A DNA stretch of 64,000 nucleotides from Siphonodentalium dalli (GCA_032622095.1 CP136067.1:58199899-58263898); one strand, 5' to 3'. Shown: positions 45,801 to 57,635, counted from the first letter of the stretch. Notes: generated from the sequence alone by a model not told the origin. A program made the numbers and translations.

Positions 45801-48800
45801 CACAATCCACTAAATGTGAGGGGATTTCTTGACCAGGCTATGTATTAATATAAAATAAACTTCATAACATTCACTTCCTTGTGGAATTAGAACTCACTTG
45901 CCAATGTTTTGCCAAATGAAAATATATTTTGCCAAATTATGTGAATTATATTTACACTAGAGAGTTGCCTGTCAAAAATGACGGGTGACAAACCTGACAT
46001 GTAGAAAAAACATGTGAAGAATTAGTAAATTATTAGTGCCCCTTCAAGTTTATTTAAAATATTTATTAGTCACCTGAGGTAAACAGCACATATTACATTG
46101 ACACTCTATGGATAAAGTTACCATCTATCTTTTAAGCTGATAATAAATGCTCTATATTGCTAACTATTAGTGCCCCTTTAAGTCCCTTGAGGTCAACTTC
46201 ACCTATCCAGTGACATTCCCCATGTCATGTTACCTATATATGTGCAGCAATTTCCCCATATATATTCAGAGCTGATGATGAACACTCTTTATTGATAATG
46301 CAATTTATTAGTCCCCCTTTAAGTAGTCATCAGAGATCAAAGCGCCTATCCGATGATATTCCCTTGGTCATGTGAACATATGTGTATCAATTTTACTACA
46401 TATCTTCTAAGGAAAGCTCTGTATTGCTCATTTGTGCCCCATTAAGTCGTGAGGTAAACAAATGATGGGTGACAAACATGATTGTAGGAAAATATAGTCC
46501 TCGCCTGACTGCTTATAACGGGATAAAGAAAGCTGACAAACTGTGCATGGAGTTTGTCTGAAATATAGCTTTGGCACGACGGCGCTGAAACCACATTCGT
46601 CTTATATCGTCTTCAACATGTTTCATTGGCGTTTGGGGCAATTTCTTAGTGTTTGAACGCTATGATAAGACATTTCTTAGCATTCGAATGGTAACTAAAC
46701 ATTAACAGTTATTTTCTGTTAGCGTTCGAACGTTATGCATTGATGATCCTTGCGATTTAATGCCGATTTTCTTATTCCTTAGCGTTTAGAAAGTTAAAAA
46801 CAAAGAAAAACGCAAACGATTCTGCTCTGTTATTAAAGCATTATGTATAATAATCTAACCTTCATGTTAAATTACGCATAGAATATCCCGGTTTATTAGG
46901 ACTAACATTGGTTTGTTTATGTTTAAACTGAAAGCCGAAGTGTTCCGAAGTGTATTGGCAACATTTGGCTTCCATGCCAACAATCGAGTACAACCCAAAG
47001 TCACCCATAAAGAATCGAATGCACCCTTACTCAATATATTTAGGACATGGTGTGCTGTTAATATATCCAACATCACATCACTATTAAGTGTTTATTTTTA
47101 TTGTAAGTGGTACTATATTACTTATTTGTAAAACATTTCTTACAAGAAGATATATATACAATTTTCAATTTACAAATTAATGGTTAAATGTGATAGAATT
47201 AATTCAATGTATGACCACGTGGTGTTGTTTATATTTTCACCGGAATATGTCGATGACACATTGTTAGGTGAGGTCAATTGAGTTTGCATACTTTTAAAAA
47301 TATGTAAACAATGCGGTAAACATCTTTTTTCACATTAAATTAAACCACTTTCAATTGACAACTGATGTGGTGTTCAAAACAAATATGGAATAAATCCGTT
47401 TATTGTCGCAATTGTGATATTTGATTACATTTATGGTTTTATGTAAACCCTGTCATAGCAATGGTATCAGGATCGATGTTCTCGTATGTAAAATAGCATC
47501 TCGCTATCCCAATATGTTAGCTGGTTTAATTATGTATATGCAGACTTGGACTACTTGAAATGCTGTTTACTGTTTCATCCTGGCGAATCTAAAAGATTCT
47601 ATCTTTGAGACAGTAGTTAAATTTCTAATTTTATATAATTGCGTTTGATATATCCAGAAGACTGCATATCAGGGCAGTGGTCGGAATGTCTTATTTTCAC
47701 CATTTATCTTTGTTTACTTACATTTGTTTGGAGCCAATCAACAGCCAGTGTGATCATCTTCTTTTCTGGAGCTCTATACCACGTCAGGATTGACTTCTGC
47801 ACATATTCTTTTACAAGTGGCTGTAAGTTGGCCTGCAAAATATTAGGATATGGGAATATTATATCCCTCTCAGGTAAAACATTGTTAACGCTTCAATTAT
47901 AAGACACTCGCTGATAGGTACTTAAATATTTATTCAGATAGAGATTTTCCGATAGGCTTGTGGCTTGTTGAACTACTGTAAATTGCAGAACATCATTACA
48001 AATAAATAAAGGGAGACCATATGGTGTTTCTCTAACTGTTGTTTGCTTGTATTATCAGAACATCTCCAAGGACAGTAAATTTTACCAATGTGTACCAGTT
48101 AAACAATATAGTTCATTTCTCAGGGATCTCCGCATCACCAAAAAACGTGCACAGCCTCTAACATATTTATGACCTTCCATAAATAAATATATAAATAACA
48201 CCCGTCCCCAATTCATTGGATGGAACACTCTACCACAAAAGTTGTCGGAAGCAAGGTGCAAATCTAGCCAGACAGACCAGCTATTACATTCACCCGAAGG
48301 GAGATAATTTGGCAATCTTCCGGTCACAAAAATCTCAAAATGAGTCATGATATGTAACTATTTGGCGATAAGTACCCCAATATCAGTCGACAAAGTAGAA
48401 GAGTCTGTCAAATTACTTCTTGCCAGAGTACCCATATCCTGAAGATGCAGATATGGCCTTAGATCTGAATAGTAGATTCCATTCAGGAGTGTTATTCTAT
48501 TTCAAGTAAACAATTAACGCCATGATGTAACCTACTTATACCACACAATAGGAGGCGACTGGAGCGAAGTTCTCGCTTTCGAGCCAGCGACTTCGGTCTC
48601 GGATGTTCGCAAGGCAAAAACGAAGTCGTCTTCCAAATTTGACCAAACTGGCCTGGGATTTATGGTAATAATTTTACCGGTGGATATTTGATTTGTTTTG
48701 CAAAAATATATATTGATTTGTCGTAATGTTATTGTTCTATCTCTCTGAACCATTGGGCGAAACATTTTGGGTTCCATCGCAATTGTTTGTGCTTTATACA

Positions 48801-51800
48801 CACGGGCGATGATAAATATGGAAGTATACTGCATGCATTAATGATTGCTACAAATGAAACGTTTTATCTATACCTTTCTCAGGGAAATATGGCGATTAGT
48901 CGACTAGGAGATTGCTAAATTTTACCAATGTGTACTTTACTTAATTGATTATCGCCAAAATTCTATTCGACGTCGACTAATCGTTTCAACACTATTGTTT
49001 TGTCAATAATTGTGTTGGTTTGTTAGTGATTTTCGGAGGCGTTTAAAAAAACCCACTTGCCAAAATTTTTACCAAATGAAATTATTATTTGCCATTGGCA
49101 AATTTGGTAAGTGGCAGCGCGAATCCTGTTCAAAACAGACCAAAAATAGTACTGTGCAAATTTAAATATGAGTAACGTATATGACATATACAAAAGGTTT
49201 TAAGCAAGACATTTGTGGGTTTTAACTCTTTCATGAAGGGAGCCTCGCATATAAAGAGAATGCACTGGCTTACAAGGTCAAGGTAAATATTGTTAGGCCA
49301 ATGCATTCTCTTACATATGTGAGGTGTCCTATGGGCGACTTGCATATATAAGAGAATGCATTGGCACAGGGTTTTCGCAAAATTTCAGGAAGCTCCAGTC
49401 ATGAAAAGGTTAAGCCAGTCAACAGCTATGAAATGTCAGTTTCAGGGCTCGAGTACTCTTGAGACAAAGTTGAATTTTCATTTTCATGAATAAATGTCAC
49501 AAATCAAAGACATAATTTTGAACGACATACCTTGTCATAATACATGTATGCCAGTACCCCTACAGCTGCCTGTATCAGGAAGATGATCAACATGAAGATG
49601 AAATACTGAGGAAGAAAAACCACGAGGTGAGTGATACCAGGTATATGGTATATATATATGGACATTACATTGGTATATGGTTTGTATGTCAGTTTCAATG
49701 CACTATTAATGTGTTTAATTATATTGACTGTTATCTCGGTCATAGGGCACATGACACAGTTGTCACTCCCATCCCCCAACAAGCAAGCAACCACCAGCTG
49801 CAATCAATTTGTGTGATCATCTCAAATTTAGCATGTACTAACAATTTTAAGCTTGTAATATCGGTAGTGCTAGATGCTTGTTTACGTCGAAGACCATTCC
49901 ATGTACTCTTCAATAGTGGACTTTATGCCCAGATCCAGTGGCGAGATTTTTTACCAATTTTAATCAAAATTATCCTGCAAATCAATACAGGATGCTATAT
50001 TTATTGGAAAGAGTGATACTTACGGTTACAATGATGTATTATAATCTGACATTTATGTTAAATTGTGCATACAATATGTTGTGTTAATACAGAGTAACCT
50101 CACATATCCTATGTGTTTGTTTTAAATGTTTCTCGGACAATAGGTTTGACTTGGTAACAAATCGAATGAACCCAATAAAACTAATATGTGAACGCATGCA
50201 ATGGGCTTTTATTCCAGTATTCTATTTCTGTTATGGGATTTTCAGATTGTAAACGGTGCCATTACTTACTTTTCTTACATTGGACATCTCGTGATGTATA
50301 TATTTTAGAATTAACATAATAAAATTCAAAGCAACCAAGTTTTCGATGTTTACAAATTTTACATTCTAGAACGACGGAATAAGCCACAGTCACTTTGTGA
50401 GGTCAAATGAGTTTGTAATTTTTTTTTTTAATTATGTAAACATTGAGGTAAAAGTATTTTTTCACATCGATTTACTGTTTTCAGTTGACAACTCATACAT
50501 TCAAAAATATATTAAGCGGGCGGCTAAGCCAAATAATAACAATTTTCTTTCCATTATTGGTGATGTAGATGAGTGGCTAACCAATGCTTAGAGTGATGTG
50601 AAACTCTCCGGTAGGGTGATCAAATAGAAATGGAGAATAATTTGGTTCAAAGTAGTAATTTTTAAATATTATATCCAAATAGACAGCACACACAGTCAAT
50701 CTTATATACTAATTAAATGCAGTGACTCCCGACGGCGAAATTGTTTTCATTAGTTTACCGTCGATAGATGCGTTCCGAATCGAATAGTAAATATTTACAA
50801 TTGAGCATTGTTCAGACAATGTTTTCTATGGGGTAGTTCGGTCGAGTTTCTTCAGATTGTCTGCGATGTTAGTAGAATCTTAGATCCCTTCAGTTGGATA
50901 GCGTCCGCATACTATCTTATCAGTTTCACGCACCCGAACAAGTACTTAATATGTCTTTAAAGACCGTGGTAGAAGAGTATGGGTTTCAAACAGCACTATA
51001 TATATATATATCACAATAAAATGGCAATAGGCAAAATTTTAAAACACAGCTTTGCTCAAAAGCAACAATTGGGTGTAATATAGTGAGACACTTTAGAGCA
51101 TCTTAATATGGTGGTAACTGATAAGCACCAGATAATCATCATTATTATCTACATAGTGATAGGTGAATAATTGTTCTCACTGTTACAAGAAGGCCTTTTG
51201 ATTCTATCACAGCTCCGATGCATCCGGCGAGCGATATAATGAGAATAACTGCTCCCACAGCAATCAGCACATATGATGCAATGGGTAGAGCATCTTCACC
51301 TATCAAATCTCCAAACCTTTGTTTCTTCACTTTTAGAAATACTCCAAATCCTCCTATCCCCAAGCCGATGAGCTGAATGAGAAAATTACTTTTAAAGCTA
51401 TACACTGATTGAGTGCCTGTTATACATACCCAGTAATAAATAGCAATATACATGTTTCAAAATAGACAATTATATATGAGGCCATTCAATAAAGATTTTT
51501 TTTTTTTTGTATCCAGATAGAACAAAAGATTGCACCGCGGTGGTGCTGGCATACCCCCAGGGTGGCAAATTCGAACCGACAAAGTATGGGTGAGATATCT
51601 GCTTCCAGGATGGGAAATAAAACCCAACATTTTGATATAAACAAAGATAAATAACAGTAGAATGGAAAACATGAACAAAACAATTGAACAATCAATTGAT
51701 TGCCATCATAATAGTGAACGTCCATACCAAATTTCATTGATATCCATCAACCGGTAGTGGAGATAAGGACAAAAAAACAACACTTCCAAATCTACAAAGA

Positions 51801-52946
51801 TGAAAAACTCTAGAACGGAAAACAGGAAGAAAATTATTGAACACTCAATAATCCGATTGAACAGTAAATTGATTGCCCTCATAGTAGTGAGCATCCATAC
51901 CAAATTTCTTTGAGATTCGTCAACTGGTGGTGGAGATATCTGCTCGGACAAAAAAAAAAAAAAACATTTCCAGATAAACAAAGATGAATAACTCTAGAAC
52001 TGAAAATTCAGAAAAAAATGATTGAACACTTCATTGAATGCCCTCATAGTAGTGAACATCCATACCAAATTTAATTAAGATTTATCAAATGGGTGTGGAC
52101 ATATCTGCTCGGACCGACAAAACAAACAACATTTCCAGATAAACAAAGATGAATAACTCTAAAATGGAAAATCCGGAAAAAACGATTGAACACACCACTC
52201 CGTTGAATGCCCTCATAGTAGTGAACATCCATACCAAATTTCATTGAGATCCGACACATGGTGTTTGAGATATCTGCCCAGAAGGATGGACGGATGGAAA
52301 AATGGAGGGACAGATGTCCGGATGGACGAAATGACAGATGGATGGACCAGGTCAATCCAGTATAACCCCACTCTCTTTGAGAGTGGGGGTATAAAAAATA
52401 AAACTTTAAACAAACTTTACTTTATTCGACTGTAGCTAATTCCACCTTGGAGGAAACTGATAATACAAATGTGAGAAAGCACCCAATGCCTGCATGATAA
52501 CAGTACGTACACCCTCCACAGCAAATTATCTGTGATCAAATCGATGGTGTCCGCGATTCGAGACATTTGCGGATACAATTAGCAGAACCATATGCACAGC
52601 GAACACCGCCATGAAACATTTCTGATTTCGTACATTTGTGTTCTGGTATAATTTCATCTAATCCTAATAATAATTTCATGAAATTCATGTACAATTCCAC
52701 CATTTGTTGATTGTTGGGTGGTGACATAAAAAATCATTTTCTCTCCTGCTGCCTGCATCTACATGTACTTTGGGTTACATATTGAAAAATTTGGGGTCAG
52801 TTTTAATATTTTTTTTATTTAAATATTAAATAAATTTTTGTTTTATACTTTGTAAACAAATAGTTAAATTAAATACTCACCGTAAATATACTGTTGAAAA
52901 CAAACAGCGTGATCTTCATACATTTTGCTCCACAGCTCAAGGCCAT
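42758..52946 (-). CDS. Tetraspanin
   Basis: Seven phase-0 coding exons on the minus strand: 52946-52881, 51372-51181, 49605-49531, 47832-47722, 44563-44393, 42965-42882 and, tentatively, 42826-42758, giving 255 residues, normal for the family. Four membrane segments (about 11-35, 54-78, 87-109, 218-238), a small loop, and a large extracellular loop (about 110-217) with C151-C152-G153, P-S-S-C186-C187, C192 and C207, six cysteines in all. GCIGAVIESKGLL at the end of TM2 is typical. Cytosolic-side C5 and C9 are likely palmitoylation sites; NQT, NST and NNT are glycosylation sequons in the loop. Tetraspanins organise membrane microdomains with integrins and other partners. Similar to the CD151/CD63-type six-cysteine group; the exact orthologue is not assigned. 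Confidence 0.92.
42882..42965 (-). CDS. Tetraspanin exon, loop end and TM4
   Basis: Acceptor GACTTATTTCAG, donor ATACAG|GTCAGT. Encodes SCKNAALEFVQENF, carrying the last loop cysteine, then VMVGGVAIAVALIQ, the first two thirds of TM4. 28 codons, phase 0 on both sides. Confidence 0.9.
42966..44392 (-). other. Tetraspanin intron
   Basis: Contains a 154-codon minus-strand frame (43579-43115) with no recognised family and no splice support, and an AT-rich remainder. The frame is probably fortuitous. Confidence 0.5.
44393..44563 (-). CDS. Tetraspanin exon, CCG and PSSCC part of large loop
   Basis: Acceptor GTTTTCTTTACAG, donor CCAAAG|GTAAGA, 57 codons. Begins LKCCGYNQTTDW, then FPSSCCRIPNCNNT. 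These are the signature cysteines of tetraspanin large extracellular loops, forming the crossed disulfides. Three N-glycosylation sequons. Confidence 0.95.
44621..44727. repeat. Inverted repeat, 21-bp arms
   Basis: GGTAACATGGTGTGACATTG at 44621 and its complement at 44707-44727 (one mismatch) with a 65-bp loop. In a tetraspanin intron; probably a small MITE. Confidence 0.7.
44728..46014. other. Tetraspanin intron with hAT-like half-element fragments
   Basis: About 45418-45495 (GGCCCAAAATTTACTTTCGCC) and 45895-45945 (TTTTGCCAAATGAAAA) resemble subterminal regions of the hAT MITE at 28478. Otherwise nothing recognised. Confidence 0.4.
46015..46500. repeat. Degenerate tandem repeat, ~120-140 bp unit
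   Basis: Units begin TTAGTGCCCCTT at about 46033, 46167, 46308 (TTAGTCCCCCTT) and 46430 (TTTGTGCCCCATT), each followed by TGAGGT, a 'CC-ATG' part, and GCTCT-TATTG. ATGACGGGTGACAAAC-type flanks lie at both ends. Confidence 0.65.
46850..47390. repeat. Repeat copy shared with 50040-50515
   Basis: TTCATGTTAAATTACGCATA, GTGAGGTCAATTGAGTTTG, TATGTAAACAATG-GGTAAA and TTTCAATTGACAACT recur in the same order in the second copy, in the same orientation, in another tetraspanin intron. No bounded ends resolved. Confidence 0.6.
47722..47832 (-). CDS. Tetraspanin exon, start of large loop
   Basis: Acceptor AATATTTTGCAG, donor ACAAAT|GTAAGT, 37 codons. Reads ANLQPLVKEYVQKSILTWY, then a Lys-rich turn and ITLAVDWLQTN, the two helices before the CCG motif. 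The W-LQ just ahead of LKCCG matches the family consensus. Confidence 0.92.
48060..48930. other. Tetraspanin intron, repeated 20-mer
   Basis: TAAATTTTACCAATGTGTAC occurs at about 48077 and 48916. Around 48550-48630 is a GGCGAC/GAAGTCG-rich patch like the left part of the transposon at 35442. No gene. Confidence 0.4.
49226..49409. mobile_element. MITE of the GCATTCTCTTATATATG family
   Basis: CTCTTTCATGAAGGGAGC at left, AGCTCCAGTCATGAAAAGG at right, TTAA on both sides (49222-49225, 49410-49413). Internal palindromes partly decayed. Confidence 0.8.
49531..49605 (-). CDS. Tetraspanin exon, TM3
   Basis: Acceptor TTTTTCTTCCTCAG, donor GACAAG|GTATGT, 25 codons. YFIFMLIIFLIQAAVGVLAY plus MYYDK is a membrane segment ending in the tetraspanin-like 'Y-D/RDK' turn into the large loop. 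Confidence 0.93.
50040..50515. repeat. Repeat copy shared with 46850-47390
   Basis: See that entry. Motifs TTTATGTTAAATTGTGCATA, GTGAGGTCAAATGAGTTTG, ATGTAAACATTGAGGTAAA and TTTCAGTTGACAACTC. Confidence 0.6.
51181..51372 (-). CDS. Tetraspanin exon, TM1 end, small loop, TM2
   Basis: Acceptor TTTCTCATTCAG, donor GTAACA|GTGAGA, 64 codons, phase 0. LIGLGIGGFGVFL completes TM1; a short hydrophilic loop with KVKKQRFGDLIGED follows; YVLIAVGAVILIISLAG is TM2 and CIGAVIESKGLL the conserved inner turn. Confidence 0.95.
51500..52395 (-). repeat. Array of ~170-bp units with terminal hairpin
   Basis: Four units with CATACCAAATTTCATTGAGA at 51722, 51895, 52060 and 52226 (spacing 173, 165, 166), each with GATATCTGC, CATTTCCAGATAAACAAAGA and AAT-ACTCTAGAAC. 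The right end is a hairpin, CCCCACTCTC-TTTGAGAGTGGGG (52366-52388), preceded by GGTCAATCCAGTATAA. Fragments of the same family at 24470 and 25365. Non-coding, in the first coding intron of the tetraspanin. Confidence 0.8.
52536..52727 (-). CDS. Small open frame of unknown status
   Basis: 63 codons from an ATG with an in-frame stop just upstream: MSPPNNQQMVELYMNFMKLL, then a Cys-containing part with HKCTKSEMF, RCAYGSANC and IRKCLES. The residue mix looks protein-like, with four cysteines, but no family is recognised and no splice sites are clear. It lies in the tetraspanin intron on the same strand. May be an old gene fragment or chance. Confidence 0.2.
   Translation of the reverse strand: MSPPNNQQMVELYMNFMKLLLGLDEIIPEHKCTKSEMFHGGVRCAYGSANCIRKCLESRTPSI
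52881..52946 (-). CDS. Tetraspanin first coding exon
   Basis: The acceptor TTTCTTTTTCCCAG ends at 52951, then GAAG and the start ATG at 52946. Encodes MALSCGAKCMKITLF then VFNSIFT, the usual short cytosolic N-terminus with two cysteines leading into TM1. Donor TTTACG|GTGAGT. The 5' UTR exon lies at higher coordinates and was not found. Confidence 0.95.
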
Positions 52947-53065
52947 CTTCCTGGGAAAAAGAAAATGATATAATTATTACATAGTTACAGAAGCCCATTG
53001 TGGACACATTTAATCATATAGAATATATATTTGATTGCGTTTAAATGCACTAGTTTCACATTTAA

Positions 53066-53271
53066 CCCTTCCATGATTGGAGCTTCCTGAAATTTTCCGA
53101 AAACCCTGTGCCAATTGATGCATTCTCTTATATATGCGAGTCTCCCATAGTGAGCCTCACATATATATACGAGAATGCATTCTCTTATATATGGGAGACT
53201 CGCATATATAAGAGAATGCACTGGCACAGGATCTTTAATGCTGCACCAGCAAAGCTCCCGTCATGTAAGGG
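53066..53271. mobile_element. MITE of the GCATTCTCTTATATATG family, complete
   Basis: CCCTTCCATGATTGGAGC at left and GCTCCCGTCATGTAAGGG at right, TTAA on both sides (53062-53065, 53272-53275). Between are two nested palindromes built on GAGAATGCATTCTCTTATAT. Confidence 0.88.
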
Positions 53272-53276
53272 TTAAA

Positions 53277-53709
53277 CACAAAAGTTTTGCATTTAATGCA
53301 ATAATATAGTGGGACAATGTATGTCAGTGATGCTGTAGCTAAATGTAGGCTGCATTGATAAACCACCAGATATCAGTCTGCTCGTGTGTTGCCTTTGGGC
53401 GGGGACCAATTTGGATCGGTGGGTTGTTGAGGGCAGTTCAAAAGAGGGTTTTGGGGGGGGCAAACTACAGCACCCATCATTTGATATACATGTAAATCTG
53501 TCAAGGGCCTGTGGGATCGCATGGTTGCCCTATTTGGACCGATCTAGGTGAAGAGAGAAATTATTATCAGCGGTTTCAGTTGTCTGGAGAGGGGTTAATA
53601 AATCCCAACACTTGCCAATCTTTTATGATATCCCGATAGGACTATGTTGCTCTATATTCTCTGAAAATTTAGTGACAAAATTCCAAACAGAACTATTTTC
53701 ATCGGATTT
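53277..53709. other. Stretch without recognised genes
   Basis: No exon, RNA gene or clear repeat seen; one short G run near 53452. Confidence 0.4.
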
Positions 53710-55740
53710 TTAGCTCAACTGAGATGAAGCTCCAGTGGAGCTGTAGACTGTAGTCATCACTCCTCGACACCGTCCATCAACAAATTAGAAATTACAATCG
53801 TCTTCTTCTCCAGAACCATAACATTGAATGGGTTCATATTTGGTGTGAATATTCCGTAGGTGACTCACATTCAGATTTGTTGAAATGAGGTCACCATGTC
53901 AAATAGTTGCAAAGTCAGGGCCTCTTTCGCTCCATAGTTTTTCAATAAACATCGGGTCTATTTAGCTTATATTTGGTAAGGAGGGACCTTGTGTGACTAG
54001 GATTTATATTTGTTCCAATGAGGTCACATGTCAATCTGGTCAAATACGTGCAAAGCCAGGGCCACCAAATTTGGTTGAAATCAGTCCAGGGGTCTGGGAG
54101 AAAAATTGCGAAATCATGAGTTTCATCTAGTCTTGGATGAGGGTTGAATTATCAGGGCGTATAAAGTTTTTACGAACATTAAATGAAAGTGTCAATGACA
54201 CTGTAGCTCAACTTGGAGAGGGGATAATTTCATATGTTACAGTCAATGGAGCGAATAGGAATGCGTAAAGTTGAAATATCTAAGTAAAACTAGATGTCAA
54301 CATGAAGAGATATATATAAAGTAAAATCTAAGCATGCATGTTGACCACATGTATAAATTGTATATATGTAAATATTGTACACATATCATTATCTCCATAC
54401 CTATATTTAATAAGGGAATGGGAAATAAATGAACTGAATTGAGCTGCTGGCGGCCAAGTTGAAGAAAATGATATAAAGTGAAATCCAAGTTGTTCAATGA
54501 AATTCAAAACATTTGATAGCTCCCATCTAGTGGTCACCCCAAAGATCATTATGAAGTTTGGTGACAATCGGATGAGGGATGTGGTCTGTAGGTCTTGCAA
54601 AGTAATTTAGTCATGTTTTTTAACAAAATTTGAACAAATTAGATGACACCCATCTTGTGGTCATCCTGAAGATCCATGTGAAGTTTAGTGATGATCGGAC
54701 AAAAGATGTCGTCTGCAGGATGTACCAAAGGATTTTGTCATACAAAGAGTAAACTCCACGATGGCCATTACGGCAGCCATGTTTTCCAACGAAATTCGGA
54801 AAAATATTATGGCTCCCATCTAGTGGTCACCCAAAAGATACAAGTTTGATGACAATCTGATCAGGGATGTGGTCTGTATACATAGAGTGTGCCAAAGAAT
54901 TTAGTCAAGCAAAAAGTAAAATCCATTTTTTCATAAACAATTGTTCACTGAATCAAATTTAATAGCTCTAATCTAGTAGTGATTGTAAACATGCCGGTAA
55001 ATTTTCAAAACAATTCTCCAATAAATGTGGCCTGCTGTGTGTGCCAATAGATTCAAATTTGAAATCCAAGATGGCTGCGGGTGGTCATGTTTTTTAACAA
55101 ATTTCAGAAAAAATTTATCGCTGCCATCTAGAGGTCACCCCGAAGATACATATGAAGTTTCGTGATGATCGGATGAGGGAGGTGGCCTATTAGGGTGTGC
55201 CAAAGGATTTAGTCATGCAAAGAGTAAAATCCAAGATGGCTGCCGGTGGCCATGTTTTTTGCCGAATGATCTCAAAATGAATTGTTCCCATTTACATGTC
55301 AATGTCAATAGCCATAACAAATTTCATAATCATCAGACCAACGGTATGGCCTATAGCCCGTGCTAATGGATTTACATTGTTTAATACTGGTACTGAAAAC
55401 CAAGAGGCCAATGGTGGCCATGTTTTTTTGCTAAATGACCCCAAAATGACTCATTCCCATCTACATGTCTTTGAAATGTCAACGGCCATGACAAATATCA
55501 GAAAACGGTACGGGCTGTAGCCCATGCTAATGGTTTGAATTGTGAAATCCAAGATGGCTGCATGCAGGTGGCCATATTTTGCCAAATTACCCCAAAATGA
55601 CTCATTCTCAACTACATGTCAATGTCGACAGCCAGGACAAATTTCATAATGATCCGACCAAAGGTACGACCTGTAGCCACATGCTAATGGAAATTGTTGA
55701 CCGACACACACACAAGTCAAGTTGAGCTAAAAACCAAGGA
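53710..55740 (-). repeat. AGCTCAACTT-family block
   Basis: TTTTTAGCTCAACTGAGATG at left and AAGTCAAGTTGAGCTAAAAA at right suggest a 2-kb composite. Inside are a tail module at 54185-54310 (AATGAAAGTGTCAATGACAC) and about eight inverted core units (GGTGACAATCGGATGAGGGA, CAAGATGGCTGC, CTCATTCCCATCTACATG). Non-coding. Confidence 0.65.
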
Positions 55741-56079
55741 AAAACCCTCAATTGCATTAAACTAAAAGGTGCGTTACTCAGCGTTCTTGGTAATAATATC
55801 TCAAAAGTATTCGTGCTCAAACAACATTTAAAATGAAAGTCAGGGTCAGCTAATAAGTATATGTGGATTTTAAATCATGTGCCCTAAGAAAGCGTGCGAT
55901 GTTTGTACCATAACATGATAAGAGATTCTTGCTGTCCAAAATCACCTTGCTGTAAATTTCATAAAATGTACTAGAAATTGGGAAAATTTGACCGATCCAC
56001 TAGGAGTTCACTAGTACACCCTATTTTTAAAATTTTCTACTGCTTTAAACTGACATGGCTCCTTCGAACCCAACAATTA
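55741..56079. other. Stretch without recognised genes
   Basis: AT-rich; nothing supported. Confidence 0.4.
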
Positions 56080-56600
56080 TCTATACTAATAAAACTAAAT
56101 TCTGTTTGTTTGTTTGTCCGCTTACAGGCGACCAAACGGCTGGACCATCATAGCTGAAAATTGGTATATAGGGGTAATTTGATTCAGTGAGCATTATTAG
56201 ATAGGTCCCGTTTACTTCAGATGTCTTAAAAAGTACAACTGAGACTACACGGAATGCAGTTAACATGTTATGCACATAAGCGAATAGAACGCTCTTTATT
56301 CAACATACCATATCAGGAATAGATCAATAGTGAACGCTCTTTATTGTTAGTCTACACAGAGACCGCACTCAATATCACACACCGCCTCGAATAGCATTAT
56401 ATAAGTGACCAGAACGCTCTTTATCCATACCATATCAGGAATAGATTAACAGTCATGCAACCTATTCATCCATACAGGAGAAGGGAAGACCACCAATGTG
56501 GTGTACATAGAAGTTCTTTGAAATTGTGTAAATGTATGTCAAAACACATCAATGTGTTTCCAATCTTCTTTACCCGAGCAACGCCGGGTACCCCGGCTAG
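56080..56600 (+). mobile_element. Short non-autonomous Helitron
   Basis: 5' end TCTATACTAATAAAACTAAA preceded by A; 3' end CTTTACCCGAGCAACGCCGG then GTACCCCGGCTAG followed by T. These are canonical Helitron features: 5' TC, 3' CTAG, a GC-rich hairpin just inside the 3' end (CCGAGCAACGCCGGGT / ACCCCGG), insertion between A and T with no target duplication. A module with GAACGCTCTTTAT and CATACCATATCAGGAATAGA is repeated inside (about 56287 and 56411). No Rep/helicase. Confidence 0.9.
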
Positions 56601-57187
56601 TATTATGTACATACCGGTAATGTGGTAAGAGGTTTATCTCAAAGAATAACAGCGCGTTTATATAACAAAGCAGAGATAGACATATGTATGCGAGAATCAA
56701 AGTTAAGTAGCGAGAATCAAAGTTGATTCTAATGTTTCACTTTGCGAGAATCATTTGCGAGAATCGATTCTGATTCTCTTACGAATTTTAAGCTTTGCTT
56801 TGGTTCAGTTTTTTTGTCTGAATATCATCCTAATTATCATGGTACCTAGAAAAAATTATTATTTGGTTCTCTCCTGTTGCACAAACTTCTGTAATTATAG
56901 GACCAATGGTTGTAAAATCAAATTGTACACTTTTCAGATATTCACCCACATACATACAGACAGAATTTCCAAAAATATATATACTAATAGATGACAATTT
57001 ATGTTCTCAATTGAATCATAAAATTTCTGATGAGTTGTGACTTTTGTTAATAATCAAACATGCAGCATTGGAGATCCTGTGGCAAAGCATTCTCAAACTT
57101 CTAAGTTAGTCAAATAAGTTATATATCCGAACCTGACCGAAGCCAATTCCGAGTCCCATCCTGGCCATAGTCCATACGCATGATACG

Positions 57188-57635
57188 GCCATAGGCATAG
57201 GTCAATTACAGCATTAGGGAGCCTTGCATATATAACTATAAATCTGCTGCCACAGACCTGCGGCTGACACGCATGCAAATTGCAATGCATCAACTCATGT
57301 GTCAGCCGCAGGTCTGTGAAAGCAGCTTTGGTCTAGACAAGAGAATGCAATAGCTGGCTTAATTACATTAAGTTACAACTAATACCAGCCAATCTAGCCA
57401 GCCTAGGTCAAGGTAAATATAATGTGACTCTTGTCAGTCTTGAGAGTGAGACAAGTTGAGTCGAGTGTGAGTTCAATGTATAATAGTATTCTAGCTGCTA
57501 TTCACTTATAAATATAAATGCGAGGCTCCATATGGGAGACTAGTTTGCATATATATTAAGAGAATGCAATGCACAGGGTTTTCGTATTATTTCAGGAAGC
57601 TCCAGTCCTGGAAGTTGAATTTGGAAGGGTTAATT
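57188..57635. mobile_element. Decayed MITE copies with a GC-rich hairpin
   Basis: Palindrome-family fragments (GGGAGCCTTGCATATATAA, GCGAGGCTCCATATGGGAGA, right end CAGGAAGCTCCAGTCCTGG). Within it, CACAGACCTGCGGCTGACAC (57251-57270) pairs with GTGTCAGCCGCAGGTCTGTG (57299-57318), a perfect 20-bp stem with a 28-bp loop, extended imperfectly to GCTGC/GCAGC. Confidence 0.65.

Noticed and set aside
45418-49127. A single large hAT element bounded by TTGGC/GCCAA-rich ends
   Set aside because: The ends are not clean inverted repeats, there is no target duplication, and the span would include a tetraspanin exon; more likely separate fragments.
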